From positions 49,243,554 to 49,307,553 of the forward strand of contig OX485803.1 of NCBI GenBank assembly GCA_950295325.1: 64,000 nt of DNA, given 5' to 3'. The stretch's first letter is position 1. Each line of letters opens with the position of its first letter. Below are positions 1 to 12,771 of this stretch, piece after piece. Made by a program: the position numbers and the translations under genes. The notes beneath the pieces were generated by a model. The model made no database searches. It saw only the letters and a program-made list of their open reading frames with translations, and was not told the origin of the DNA. Source of the DNA: Polytrichum commune. Its lineage: Eukaryota; Streptophyta; Polytrichopsida; Polytrichales; Polytrichaceae.

Positions 1-415
1 AGGAAGAGCAAACTAATGCCAAGTGTCATGAGTATACAAGTTAGTATGCAAGAGGGAAGATAAAATTGACCACACTAATGATAAGTGTCAAGCGTTTGCA
101 TTTTAGGAAACCAAAGCGGAGAGCTTGTGGGGATTCGAGTCTCTGGGGTAAGAAAAGGGTTAGCTGTAGAATGAGATCACCCGGTGGCAGCGGTGTCCGG
201 GGAGATTTCTTGGGCACAATCGGTCAAGATCCTAGTGTTTCCAAGTCCGACCGGTGAGATGTTGTGATCTTTCGGTTTTCCTGATTAAATTAAAGAATAT
301 TCCATCTATTCCTCTTCAATGATCGGTAATTCTCCTGAAGTTTCGAACTTGCACCGGTTATTTGTCAAACTCAACCCGTTCATCTGTAACTAGCGGTCGG
401 TTCTTCCCTCGATGG
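1..415 (+). repeat. Dispersed repeat family D, copy 1 (upstream of the NYN gene)
   Basis: The block at about 190-400 (a 'cggtcaagatc' motif, 'ggtaattctcctgaag', 'caccggttatttgtcaaac', 'catctgtaacta') recurs at about 17860-17980 on the same strand and at about 36715-36900 on the opposite strand. The repeat runs almost up to the first candidate ATG of the NYN gene at 428. That gene's promoter or 5' untranslated region therefore seems to be built from a dispersed element. I could not identify the class of element. Confidence 0.6.
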
Positions 416-427
416 GTGGCCGCGGCC

Positions 428-2850
428 ATGGCCTCTGAGTGCGAGGGTTTCCTCGGCTGCCACCATCCTGTGCCTGCTGCCGCATCCATCTCTCTCGCCC
501 TTGGCTCTCTCCTCTCCTCTAGCCTTGTTGTTATTGCTAAAAATAATAATAAGAACATAAAGGAATGTGACCGGATTGTGCAGGCTGCTGCTTCTGTTCC
601 ATCGCCCAAGAACAAGAGCCATCAGAGCCCCATGGCAGGGATGATGGCCTCATCATCATCTAAGCTCCAGGTCAGTGTTGGGGTAATTGCAGAGGTCAGT
701 TTTCTGTAATTGTTGCATTACCTATTGCTAAAATGATGAACCCAATTTCACAGTTTAATGTTCGCAGGTGGCACAGCTTCACACTTCTGTCGTTACTCCA
801 ATTACGGTGTCAAAGAAGACATCATCAAATTATGTATCTGCTGTTCCGGAGTATGAGGCTGGACTTCGGAGGGTTTCAGTTGGATGGTTCAGGAACAATG
901 AGGGGCTGGCGATGGCAACGAGTAGAGATTCCTTGGCCGTTCTTCCAGTATGCTGCTTTGACCTCAGAGACAATGGAAAGTCATTTTCAGGTTTTGATAA
1001 AACAACAGGCCTGCCTCTACCGGGCGACATTCCTCCTGGAGTTTGCCAACCAGCTCAATGGATAGGGGTTCATTATATATTGTGAGAGTAGGAAAGCTGG
1101 AAGAAGAAGAAGAATAATAATGATTTCTCCCAAAGGTCCTGCCGATGATGCTCTATGTGCTCTATGTTCTATGAGGAAGTCACATGTGAAGATGACAGCT
1201 CACACATTTTTGTTCTGTGTATCTTGCTGTAGGAATGTATGGGAGCGGAGGAAGCTCTGCTATGCATGTGCAATTAGCCATGGGGAGGCATCATCCGACA
1301 CGAAGCCGATGTTTTCCAATGTGTAGGGTTCATCAAGAGCCTCTTGGCATTGCAGAAACTGAGGACGATGTTAACCCTAATTTGGAGCTGATGGAATCAT
1401 CATATTCAGAGGACAGGCAGCGAAGTGTGGCGGTCTTTTGGGATCTGGACAATAAACCGCCGAAGGCGGTGGCCCCTTATAAGGCTGCCCTCAGGCTCAG
1501 GGGTTTAGCCAGTGAATTTGGACTCGTGGTGGATATGGTGGCGTATGCGAATCGTCATGCATTTATTTATGTGCCACAGTGGATTCGAGAGGAACGACAG
1601 GAGCGGAAAAAGCTGGATGAGCTCGAGAGGAAAGGACTTGTAAAAGCGGAGCAGCCATATAGGTGTAATTTTTGCGGACGCACATGCAAAACCCATCTAG
1701 CTTTGAAGAAACATTTCAAGCAGTTGCATGAGAGGGAGAGGAACAAGAGGTTAAACCATTTGAATCATTTGAAAGGGAATAAGCGGTTGAAGTACAAGGA
1801 GAAATTGGCTGAAAAGGAAGATAGGTATAAGGAAGTGGCACGGAATATTCTTGTGCCTAAGGTTGGGTATGGTCTTGCAGCTGAACTCAGAAGAGCAGGT
1901 GTTTATGTAAGAACTGTGGAGGACAAACCGCAGGCGGCTGATGAAGCTCTCATGAAGCATATGTCTCTCTACATTGACAGGTAATTTTACACTACTGATG
2001 CACATTTCTCAATACTACCTCAAGCAATATGAATTATTGCGTTTTCACTCCAGTAGTTCTGAGACAGCTCAAACCCACATGCTATCATCTTGGTTGTTGT
2101 TTATGTTTAGGAATACACATTTGCTAGTTTAGTGAAATGACCTGTAATGTAGCAGTGGTGCTTTTTGTCAATGGATGTGAATGTTGATAGGAGATGTGCG
2201 ACGTTTAGGACATGTATCATGGGCAAATTTAATGCTCTGCTGAGCATGCTGGATTGCAGTGATGATTCCTGTTGTAGGTGTGTGGCTTGGTTGGAATCTG
2301 GTTCCTGGTTTTGCCGTTTTGGTATCAGTGAGCTGGGATTGACACACCAGGGTTGAACTGTGTTTTGGGCAGGGGACTAGAAACCTTGATTCTGGTGTCC
2401 GACGACTCTGACTTCATTAATATCTTGAGGCTTGCAAATTTCAAGAACTTGCAGACAATTGTAGTAGGTGATACAATGACGCTGAGTAGACATGCACAAA
2501 TCTCTTTTTCTTGGGAAGAAGTGGCTTCTGGCCGGGCCCAATGGGCAGCTGCAGAAGCCCATGTAGAATGGTCTAACAAGGAAGCATTGCTTCGTGAAAT
2601 TGAAGATGATTCAGATCTACAACCACAGGCTAGCTCAGATTTTACACCACTACGGCCCAATGGAAGCGTCTCAGCGTTCTCAGAGGAGGAACCTCTTGAC
2701 TGGGATGGTGAGGATGAGAGTGACGAGTTTTGGGATGAGGAAGACTCAGATGATGATTATGATGACATTTATGCAGATTCTGCATCTGAAGATTATTCTC
2801 AACAGGGTAGATCAGCAGATGTTGAGGTTAGGAGGGCTTTCAGAAACTGA
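428..2850 (+). CDS. NYN-domain (PIN-like nuclease fold) protein with internal C2H2 zinc finger
   Basis: Proposed exons are 428-670, 768-990, 1233-1980 and 2373-2850. Every junction has GT-AG borders and keeps phase, giving 563 residues. The last two exons are secure: they hold the NYN opening strand 'SVAVFWDLDN' near residue 220 and the later acidic motif 'LILVSDDSDF' at the start of the last exon. NYN proteins are predicted metal-dependent ribonucleases, and these acidic residues are the expected metal ligands. A C2H2 finger ('CNFCGRTCKTHLALKKHF', about residues 300-320) lies between the two halves of the NYN fold, as in a plant group I know from Arabidopsis C2H2-like proteins. The tail is strongly acidic (runs of D and E after 'EEEPLDWDGEDE'). 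The first two exons are less certain. Their Ala/Ser-rich start could be an organelle-targeting sequence. An alternative start is ATG 1235 in exon 3. The RNA substrate is unknown. Confidence 0.72.
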
Positions 2851-4467
2851 TTTTGTCTGATTCTAGTACAGGATCAAAGTCTTGGAAGACCCCTTGGTAG
2901 GTGTGACATTAGGGTGCCTTGACAGTGTAAAATAGAAGTGGCTCATTGGTCAATGAATGACAACATCCTGAAGGAGTGTTATTTTGTAAGCCAACTGCCC
3001 TACTATGAAATCAATAGATACAATCCTATCCGAAACATCAAGGACTCACCAAATTTTTTGTGGTTCTCCATACACATTGAGCATACCCTGCTCTGCCCAA
3101 TAGTTGCAGAGAATTTAAAGTTTTCTCCGTGGGTTCATTATTTGGTGGCATGTAGGCTAGAAAGGTTGCCTTTTTGGCTTCCTGGACTTTAAAATCAATC
3201 TCATTTCATTTCATATCACTCCAGCAATATAGTGATGATAAGTAGCAAATATTCAAGGGTTTGAGGGCCCTGTTTCCTGGTGGATTTTTGTGTGTTGCCA
3301 GAGGTGTGTTACTCAGTGCATCTCAGGGAGACCTTTCACGTTAATGAAATCCATTCTGGGGACCAGATTAACTTTTCTTCCAGATCATGCAGCAATTTGA
3401 ACTGTAATTTTCTCCAGGATTTGTGAGTATTTGCATTTAAACCTTTCAAGAGGTGGTACCTCTTGTGCAATTATTCAACATTTTCACCATTCTCCATGTA
3501 CTGCTTACCAAGTGGTAAGCTAGGCCGGGTAACCCTTCTCCCTCACAAGCTGCCCTTACAAGCTGCCCAAGAGAGTTATTTTCATGACTACTCTTTATGG
3601 ATGAAGTTGTCCTTTGTGGATGTACATTAAGGTGGAGCGTGCTGATATCAGCTAATATTTACAGCCTGGATTGCCCAACAGCAGGTGATCTTTCTGGTTG
3701 GCTGTGACTTTCAGAACATTACAGTTGCTACACTTGCAAGTTTTAATTGCTCTACAGAGAACATCTCAGATGGCTCTGTGATGCAATACTACTCCGCATG
3801 GTGCAAGAGTTGTAAGGAATGGCCATTTATACATCATCTGCCTTCTCTGAATATACTCCGTTTAAGGCCATTTGAATTTAATCATATGTTGGTCAATAAT
3901 GTTTCCTACATACTGAAATTACTGTCTCTGATGGTCCCCGAACAGAATACGAAGGTAAAATATTTGCAATGTGCTATACAACATTTTGACGTCATTTGTG
4001 AGTGCAGGTGTAACATCATAGTTTACAAAGAGGGAACAGCGTGCAATGTGAGTACCAACAGACAAGTGTGCATGGAAGACTCTGTTGCCTCCTTTGGAAA
4101 CCGACGAGAGGGAACAGCGAACTGGACCACAACCAAAGGGCAGCAACCAAAGGACTGCAAATACAATGAGCAGAGATTGCAGGAGCACCACTGGCTCACT
4201 TGTAATGATGTGAACAGGAATCTTGCGGAAATGGGGCCCTCTCAATGAGAGCACTCTCATTCATATTCATGGCATTATTAAATTGGCGTAAAAATACAAT
4301 GGGTGGGAGGGCAGAATTTTTACAGCTTCCAATCCAGAAACAGATATGCTAATCTTCAGCGAGAAAATTACGTTAGTGCTACACCATGAGTAATCTACCG
4401 AACATAAAGCCCAATGCCCATAATGTGCTACAATTGATGTGGGCAACCCTGAAAATGTCTTCAGGTA
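2851..4467. other. Intergenic region between the convergent NYN and kinesin genes
   Basis: The two flanking genes converge here, so this stretch should hold both 3' untranslated regions. There is an open frame at 3685-4248 (+), but it has no recognisable domain and a composition like the surrounding DNA. I see no convincing gene. Confidence 0.5.
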
Positions 4468-7400
4468 TTAAAAGTTGAGGAGAGCTGTCAGGCCATTCCA
4501 TCCAAACATCGAAGGCCTTTCCGAGTGGTTGGGAGGAGCAAAGTTGAGTTCAAACATTTCCTTTGCAGCGGATCCAGGGTTGATAATGCCCACAATTTTG
4601 GCCACAATTTGAGCACTGGCTTGAATGTGATTGAGGTCGTGGGGGTCGATCCATATCTTATGCACCAGCTGCAACTTCCGCTGCTTTGTCTCAAGAGGAA
4701 CATCCCACCTTCTGTATAAATCCTCCCTTTCCTCGTTGGTCAATCGTGTCCTCATCTGCCTAGCCAGAAGTTCTCTCTCTCGCTTCAAACTTCGAGCACT
4801 GCACAAGCCAATGTGCAATTGTTAGTGAAATTTTGACCTCAACACATTTAGGCCAGATGAGCATTGGCCCATACAGAATCTCAGCAGCTTACAAAGGCCA
4901 AGAAAATTGCGAAGAATCAGAAGCTATGGACCAACCTATTGGAGGCAGGGCTGGCTGGTGTTGATAGCAAGTGCTCTTCTGGTGTGTTCGGCATCTGTAA
5001 GCACTGCAGATCAGGTTTCATATTCTCCTGCAGCCAGGTCAGCCGACGTAGCTCTACTTCCATGTAAATAGCATCTGCTGGGTCTCCCTTGAAAAGGAGG
5101 TAGAACTGAGTTCTATGAATGATAGAAACATGACATGTATCCCAAAGCTCAAGGATATGGGCCCTTTGCTGCTCAAACTGCGACTGCCAGCTGCTTGGTG
5201 AATGGACAGGCTGCAATGCAAGCTCATCCTCTTCACGGAAATCCTCAGACCCCTTCTCCTCCTCTCCAGTGCCAGTGGCCTCTAATTCCAGAACCTGTGG
5301 GCGAAGAACCACAAAACAAGTCATGCCAAAGATCATAAACTTATCAAATGAACCAGGTGCAAATGAAATGATGCTTAGGTGATCTAGATATTCTGTTTGG
5401 TACGCACTCCTTCAATTGTATTTTGGTATATTGAAGAGGGCTTTGCGTCCAAGGATTTGGAACAATGAGATGTTGATTAAATAGAGCTCACCATTTGACT
5501 ATGCTCAGCATTCATGCATGTACTTGATTCTTGAAATTTTTATTCTTGAAGCTAGAATAGAAAAGAGTGTCCTTCATAACCACATGCTTAAAAATGCTAT
5601 GGTTCAAGCACTTCAGAGGAGTTGAATATCTCACATATCTTCATATTGCTACCTACAGATGGAGTTCAAAATTACCTGGCACACGAGCAGCTGCTTTTGA
5701 TACTGAAGCTTGGCCACACGCTCCTTCAGTTCAGTCACGTACGCACGGATGCTCTTTATGTTGTCCTCTGCGGCAGTCTTGAACAGGTTTTGCATTTTGC
5801 GGATGTCCACAGAGTTGGATCTCTTGTGACCCCCACCAGGACTTTCTTTTGAGCACTGACTCGATGATAAGTCCGATTTGGCTGGAGAAGCACCTTGCTT
5901 GTGGTGGCCATGCACTCGAGGTGATGCAGTCTCACCTGTGTTATGTGGGTTATTATGTTCACGTAGAGCCCGTGGGGGCGTGTTTTCGCTGTTGTCGTTG
6001 TACCTGAGACCCCTTCGGACAGCTGGGGAACAGGGAGTGTCAGCTGTATATCGCTCCCTTGCTATGCTGCCTTGGGGGTTGTAGGGTTTCCTTCGCGCAG
6101 GTGTCTTAGGTGAATCTCCACCAGTCTCCTGCCCAACATAGATTAATTTAGATCAGGCAATGAAGAGAACTGACCACATCAGATGACTCTGATGTGGCTG
6201 CCGGCATGAATTATAGAATTGCTTTATCTTCAAGTTAGTCCAATATTGTATGCAAGTCTGAAACGGACATTGCAAGAATTAGAGGGACCACAAGGATTAC
6301 TGCCACCCATCGAAGGTGAACCTTGAACAGAAGCCTGTCTGCACCTAATGTCCTGGAAGGGCAAGCCCCTACGTTTCACATGGGTACTCTCACTATGATT
6401 GGGTGGACCAGAGTAGTAGAGTGCATCAGAAGTCAAGTGCTAAGAAGGTCATCCATCTGAGCACTATTCCAGCCTTAGGTAGCTTAGCCTCTCAATTCCC
6501 ATGGGATCTGAGCATTGAGTTTAAGGCTCCGTTTTACTCAGGCCATGCACACATATTACAGGGCACGAATTTTACAACCAAGATCACAAAGTGGTCAACT
6601 TTTTTGTATGCAATTTCATGTTCTTTCACCACTGAGGCGTGTGCTCAGCAATACTCCAGGTCTGGGTGTAATCAAGATTAGGCCTTTTGCATGACAGTTT
6701 AAGTGAGCCAAAATTCAGATCTTTTTGCATGGCAGTTTAGGTGAGGCTAGTTGAGGTCATACCTTCAATGAATTTGCATGGTTATTGTCAATAACCATTT
6801 TATCTAAGGATCTCTGCACACTCTCCAGCTGAGCTTCCAATGTGGCAATTGCAGCATCAGCATCAGTTCTGTCTTTATCTCCCAGCCTCGAGAGTTCTTG
6901 TCGCAATGTCACATGATTCAAACTGATAGATTCTCGTAGAGACGCCACCTCTTCCTTATTCTCAGACCCCCGTATCCTCGAGGTCGTGGTACGCAGATCA
7001 TGCATGGTATGTATCTCCTCTTGGAGCTTCTTGATTGTGGAAGCTGCGTCATGGTTCATACCTGCTTGAGCTAATCTGAGGCATTCCACTTCCTTTTGCA
7101 GAGCTTCAAGTGCACGGTTTGCATCCTCCCCCAACTCATCCTGCAAGTTTTCCAGCTTGCGAATCTCTTGTACAAGCATGACGGACGCAGCAGTTGATTG
7201 ACGCAGAGGCATGGTGCAGAGTTTTGGGCGAATGGTGCTAGGTGGAGTTTGAGGGAGCTGATTTTGCCCCTCCATTTTTCGGATGAGGTAGTCTCCAGAA
7301 TCAGACCACCTTCTTCGACTTGTGCTTATTGAAACAGGTGTTTGCAGAAGTGACTGGGGACCTGGTGTTGTGGGTGCCTGCTCAGTAATCAAGACTACAA

Positions 7401-10400
7401 AGGTCAGAACTATACAAACCAAAGTGTGGAAACAATGAAGTGCAATCCTATTCGAGGGCTCTCAGTTAATGAACACGTTCATTTTTAGAAAGTAACGAGA
7501 CTTTATAAGGGTTTTACCTGTCTTTTGCCTGCTTCCTCAGCATACTTCTTAGCTGCTTCTTCAGCTAGTCTCTTAGCTTCTTCTTCGGCCTCTAATTTCC
7601 TGCTAACCTCATCAAGACGAGCCTGTGCAGCATCACGCTGCTGTTGCAGCTCTTTCAATTCCTCCTCCATCTGCAAGGCATTCAGGATCAGTTCGTGAAA
7701 TTCACAACTGAAATGGAAGGCCTGACCTCATAATGTGAGACAATATAGTAAGGAGAGCCAAATTTCTTTACCTTCTGAATCTGGAGATCTTTAGCTTGAA
7801 GGAGTGCTTCTGATGTTGAATAATCAGTAGCCCCCTCAGGAAGTTTCAGCTCTGCTTCGAGCCTTGCCACCTCTTTTTGTAGCTGCTTCACCAACACCTT
7901 GTCTGATACAACCTGCAAAGGAAACAAATCCAAGTAATACTTATTAGGAGGTCATATAGTTTTACAGCTTGGGACAAACTTTCTGTTCGCCTAATAGGAG
8001 TTTTTAATAGATGTTTAACATGCAATCTTGGATTGTGTGCTTACCATGTTAATATGGGCAGTGTTCGTAACTTCCTTGGCTCTCGTAGCGAAGGAGAGAG
8101 TGTTGCGTGACTGTTCAACATGACTGTGGGCAGGACTCATAGTGCAAATTATAGCTGTCCTTGCATTCCCTCCTAGAGAGTGCTGTAGAATCCTAGTGAG
8201 CTTGGAATCTCTATAAGGTATATGGCTGCCTTTCGTTTTACTTCCTCCACTGTAAGTACAAGGAAGGACACTATGATCGCGTCAGTACATGATAACGTGT
8301 ATCATTAAGGAACAAAGTGATCAGCAATAGAGTGGGAAACGCCAGGAGATTGGCAATGAACATGCCTGAGTTTGCGAATACATGTGCTAAGGGTGAGAAG
8401 ACTGCGGTTAATGTGGGCTCCTTCCTTCAGTCTGGCTCCGTCAGCATGAGTTTGTGATGCTCTTTCACTTCCTGCTAAATCTACAAAATTCTGCAGCCAG
8501 AAGATAACAGTTGGGAATGAGGGAAATCTGTTGAAAACGCTCTTTGTGCAACAAGTAATTTCTGAGGGCTGTCATCTTATGAAGAACATGATATGTGAGA
8601 TGGCGAAATTGTATAGTGTAAATACCAGGCTTGCAACCAACGAGGTTGCTGGAGTCCCAGACGCTATACCTTGAGGTTGGCTCTCCACCGTCTGCAGAGA
8701 CGATTCGTTTGTTAGCCCACGATCTGTGAAATGCTGGCTGGTTTCACAAGAACTTGCATAAACCATTATTTCCTACAAGGCCAGTATGCATAATGGAAGA
8801 TGGCGAGTATGAACTGACCAATCGAATAATCTGGTGTGACCTTGAAGACATGTCATTTAGGCTGGTCTCGCCGACCTGCCTTTGAGCTGCAATTCCCCAC
8901 AAGGAAGCCTTAGATGGAAGAGTTTCAGAAGGTGTGTGCATGGTGCCCAAGTCCAGTTTTAAGAGTGAGTTCTAAGTGTGCAAATTAAAGAAGATGGAGA
9001 TGGTGTATGCAATATGTACCTTCACAAATCTTAATGACCTGCCGCAAATGCTCAACATCTCGAACAACCTCTTCTTTGAGCTTGTCTACAATAGTGCCCC
9101 TCTGCAAGAAAGGTATCTTTCCCTATCAGAACCATAGAACTCGACCTAGATAGGTACCACATTTCTAGATAAAAACCACGGTGTATTGAAAGAGATGAGA
9201 GTCAAAATTTAGATGAAGAGATGCTGAAAAGTCTCATTACTTCTTTGTCATCGAGCAGCCTGAGAGGAGTGCTGTCGGAAGCCAACAAGTCTTTCACTAC
9301 CTCGTTGTAGATTTCCAGAGCTGAAACCTTGAGCACGAAGTCTCTGTCTGGGTTCTGTGGAACAGGGAGAGGTTGTGAGAGACGCTTGGCAAAAGAGTTC
9401 CAGTTATATAAGAGGGGATTCACCGCATGACATTCATTAGTCATGCTTACCGGTAACTCATAAAACCTTGCACTAAATTTTCCAGACAACAAGCTAAGAA
9501 GGCACCTTGTGCAAATAGACATCATCAATATCTACTCCTGAATTTCAGAATGAAAGTAAAGATTGTCACAACTTTCGCTTCTGAGAGTAGAGTTTACTGT
9601 CAATAGCTTTTGTCAAGAAGTTTACCTGTCGGATGTATGTGAAGATGTCTGCAATTGCACTCTCGGTGACACCCCTCATAGTGAAGGTTTTCCCACTGCT
9701 AGTCTGTCCATATGCAAAGATGGTAGCTGCATAAATTTGAACATTGGGTCAGGGCTTTTGGCCACATTCACTGGAAACAACATTTTCTGTTGCTTTTATT
9801 AATGCAAGGGAATTACAAGAGCAGTTGTGAACTTCCTTTTATAGACTTTGCAAAGCGTACACTGCCCGCTCTCAGAAACTGGGTCACACTCACATCAGTT
9901 TGATTGTAGCAGTATTTCATTTTCCAACTTTCTTGTGCAGAAGGAAAGCTTTCTTGGCAGATTCACTTACAATTGAGTCCTGTGAGGGCAGAGAGGGCCA
10001 CATCCTTGGCTCCTTCTTCATAAACCCTCTGTGTCTGACAGTCAGGCCCAAAGACGCGATCTTCAAGCAAAAAGACACCCGTCAGCAATTGTCAGTAACC
10101 CCTTATTATTTCTTCCAACACATATGCCACCAGTTTGACACAAGAACGTTGTCTTGTTCGACTTCACAACAATGACTGACAAATATCATATTGTGAACCC
10201 AGCATTGCAGAATGCTCTTCATAATTTGTTCTTTAAAGTAAAAAAACTCAACCCTTGATGGAGGTTAGACTTTCAGCTTAAATGTTACAAAACTCTCTTC
10301 TCCTTCCAGACACAGTAAGGTGAATGAGCTCATGCTGCCAACCAACCAACTACCTAGTCTTATGGAGGCCACGTCTATTTGGAATTACTAAATGAAAGTT

Positions 10401-11215
10401 TCAGATGTCGCAGGCATAACTACCAAACATCATAAAGTTTCAAATGTAGCAGGCAATGACTAAAAAATATCATAATGAACCCAGCATTGCGGAATACTCT
10501 TCATAATTGGCGTTTGTGCACAAACTCAACCCTTGATGGACTCGGCTTAGACTCTGTTACAAAATCTCTCTTCTCCTTAAGTAAGACGAAGGAGCACTTG
10601 CTGCAAACCTACTACCTAGTCTTGTGGGATTGTATATGGGGGGTACGTACGTTTGGAACTCTTACATGGAAATTTCAAATGTAGCAAGCATGTTGAGCTC
10701 ATGGCTTAGTAATTCAAAGTGAAAATTACTTCAGAAAAGTGAGGACGAAGCTGATCCTACCGAAGGTGTAGGGGGCTTTTAGCTTGGACTTTAATCTAAA
10801 ATGTTACAAAACTCTCTTCTCCTTCCAGACACAGTAAGGTGAATGAGCACTTGCTGCCAATCAAGTACCTAGTCTCCTGAAATTATATACGAGGAGTATG
10901 TCAACTAATATGAAAGTTTCAAATGTAGCAGGCATGTTTAGCTCATGGCTTAGTAAGGTGAGGTTTCAACTTGAGAAAAGTGACCTTACCGAAGGTATAA
11001 GTGGCAGGGAAGGGCGAGCGCTCAGGGAGAGCATGCTTGAAGGCAATGGTATGGTTGTTGGTGCACTCCCAATCCGAGACGTCGGAGCGAGCAATCTCTT
11101 TGGCACTCAACGGCCTCACACGGACGGTAACATAGATCTTCTCCTCCCCCGTGCTCTTTATCCTCGTGAGGTGCTGTGGGGTAGCTCCTCCGCCTCTCTC
11201 GACGGCCACAGTCAT
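4468..11215 (-). CDS. Kinesin-7 motor protein, NACK/HINKEL-type with C-terminal DUF3490
   Basis: Fifteen exons join in phase to 1042 residues: 11215-10990, 10060-9971, 9726-9626, 9354-9241, 9101-9020, 8886-8819, 8691-8626, 8490-8366, 8249-8045, 7912-7772, 7670-7518, 7377-6763, 6128-5676, 5294-4936, 4798-4468. The N-terminal motor has '[11 protein letters not shown]', the P-loop GQTSSGKT (residues 112-119), switch I 'NDMSSRSH', switch II 'DLAGSE' and '[13 protein letters not shown]'. A coiled-coil stalk follows ('[10 protein letters not shown]' onwards). The C-terminus carries the DUF3490 signature '[22 protein letters not shown]'-like block. In plants this class includes NACK1/HINKEL, which brings a MAPKKK to the phragmoplast during cytokinesis; other DUF3490 kinesin-7 paralogues exist, so orthology to NACK1 is not proven. 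Intron 8 appears to use a GC donor. Intron 1 contains a triplicated segment. The gene is divergent from the CMC4-like gene. Length is close to that of known NACK proteins (about 940-960 residues). Confidence 0.93.
10180..11000 (-). repeat. Three imperfect tandem copies in kinesin intron 1, including duplicated exon-1 end
   Basis: Three diverged copies start near 10180, 10458 and 10772. They share 'aactcaacccttgatgg', 'aaactctcttctccttccag', 'ctacctagtct' and 'tcaaatgtagcaggca'. Copies 2 and 3 end with a sequence matching the exon-1 end and its donor: 'cctaccgaaggtgta' at 10756-10770 mirrors 'ccttaccgaaggtata' at the real donor (10984-10999). The intron therefore appears to have grown by tandem duplication of a unit that included the splice donor. 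Confidence 0.7.
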
Positions 11216-12771
11216 TTCTACCAGTCACCTATGAATCTCAAACAATTCCCCCTCAACAGTCGAGGCTTCGGAATAGGAGGCTAACTCTTCTCCCCAATGA
11301 GCCCATCAATTGCCACACATTCCCTTTCTGGAACTACTTACACAACACTCATTTCAAAACTCCAGCTCCAATAACACCTCCTACAGCAGCTAACTTAGTG
11401 TGCAATTGCGGACTTGGGAGACAAAACAAGGCGAGTGAGGCACTGAAGCGGGTGAGTGCCGCCGACGCAACTCTGCAGCTGAGGAGGCGAGACTGGTCTC
11501 GTTGGGGAGGTGGAGAGGTACGGGTGTCTGATCGTTGGGGCTTTGAGCGGCACAGCAATGGCAACGGTCACAACAGGAGTGGGACGCCGAGGAGGAGGCC
11601 TCGAGGCAGCGAGGTAGGGAAGGAGGGGACTCCTTCCCAACGGTCACTAAGGGAGCTGTGGTGGCTGCCTACATGGCGGATGACATGGCGAATTTTGGCC
11701 ACGTAAGCGACGAACCCTTGTGATTGGCTCCGACCCGACGGGGCTTCCTGGCTTCGTCTGGGCGCCCATTCCCTAGCACACCATACCGGAGGCCGGTTCA
11801 CATGGGGTCCCAAGTCCCACCCATGTTAACTTAGCAAGTCCCAACATGGAGGCAAAGTCCCAACATGCAGGCAAAGTCCCATCTTTTGAGCATCAAGCCA
11901 TCATTAAAATATTATTTTTAATCATTACAATTGGATCTTGATTATTTCATGCAAAAATATACACTAGACTTGTGCTGAGAATTGGGTCTAGTTTTCTAGT
12001 CGACCCAATTCTCAACACAAGGCCCAAGCCTCACCTCTAAAAAGTGTTGCCAGGTAGGCATCCATGTCATACTAGTGACTTGGAACTTGAGACCCCTTGT
12101 GAAGTGGTAAATCCCAACTTCCATGCTCTCAACGGCTGAGATTGCATAGATTGACCTCGAGTGACTTGGGCTTAGGACTTGGGACCTCATGTGATCTTTG
12201 TGATATTTCATAATGTCACATGCTACATTAATTCTCTTTTATCACACATTTATGTTAACACTACATAACTCCTTAATATCACGTGCACTTTTGGTTGCCA
12301 CAAGCATGATATTACGGAGTTCAGAGTGTATTAATACTTGAAAACATATTCCCGTATTTGGTGAGCTACGTCCCTACTACAAAGGAGCGTCCTACTAGCT
12401 GAAGTCCATTACAAAGGAGTAGTCTGCGGACTACGCTGTAAGGTAGCCAGATGTCAAGCGCCCGATTCGCCGCGTTGGAAATGGATGGGGTGAAGAGGTT
12501 TGATGATATTTGGAAATATTCATCTACACGTCGTCTACGGAGCTCCGATTGCTCTTCGAGCTTCGACAGCCCTTTGCGTTGGCCACCTTAGATCGATTAA
12601 AACAATTCAGTGCTCGTCGATTAGAAATTCTCTCTCGATTGCGGTATAATCGTCTTTTTCCTACTCCAATTTGGCCTTTGCGGGAGCATCTAAATATCCT
12701 TGGGGAGATCAGTGGGAGGAGGAGGCGACGCCAAGGTTGATGTTGAAAGTGGACGTCGAAGTGCGGTTGTG
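11216..12771. promoter_or_regulatory. Divergent intergenic region between kinesin and CMC4-like genes
   Basis: The two genes point away from this 1.56-kb stretch, so it should contain both promoters. It is GC-rich next to the kinesin (11390-11820) and AT-rich in the middle. Open frames here overlap on both strands and look accidental. No specific TATA box or motif could be assigned with confidence. Confidence 0.4.
11832..11884 (+). repeat. Short tandem repeat, about 19-bp unit x3
   Basis: The unit 'ggcaaagtcccaacatg' and close variants occur three times in a row. It is noncoding and lies between the divergent kinesin and CMC4-like genes. Confidence 0.6.

Noticed and set aside
3685-4248. A 187-codon plus-strand frame between convergent genes
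   Set aside because: No recognisable domain and a composition like the flanking noncoding DNA. It probably overlaps 3' untranslated regions.
11390-11813. Several GC-rich frames on both strands upstream of the kinesin
   Set aside because: They come from GC-rich promoter-like sequence. All strands and frames are open together, which points to composition, not coding.
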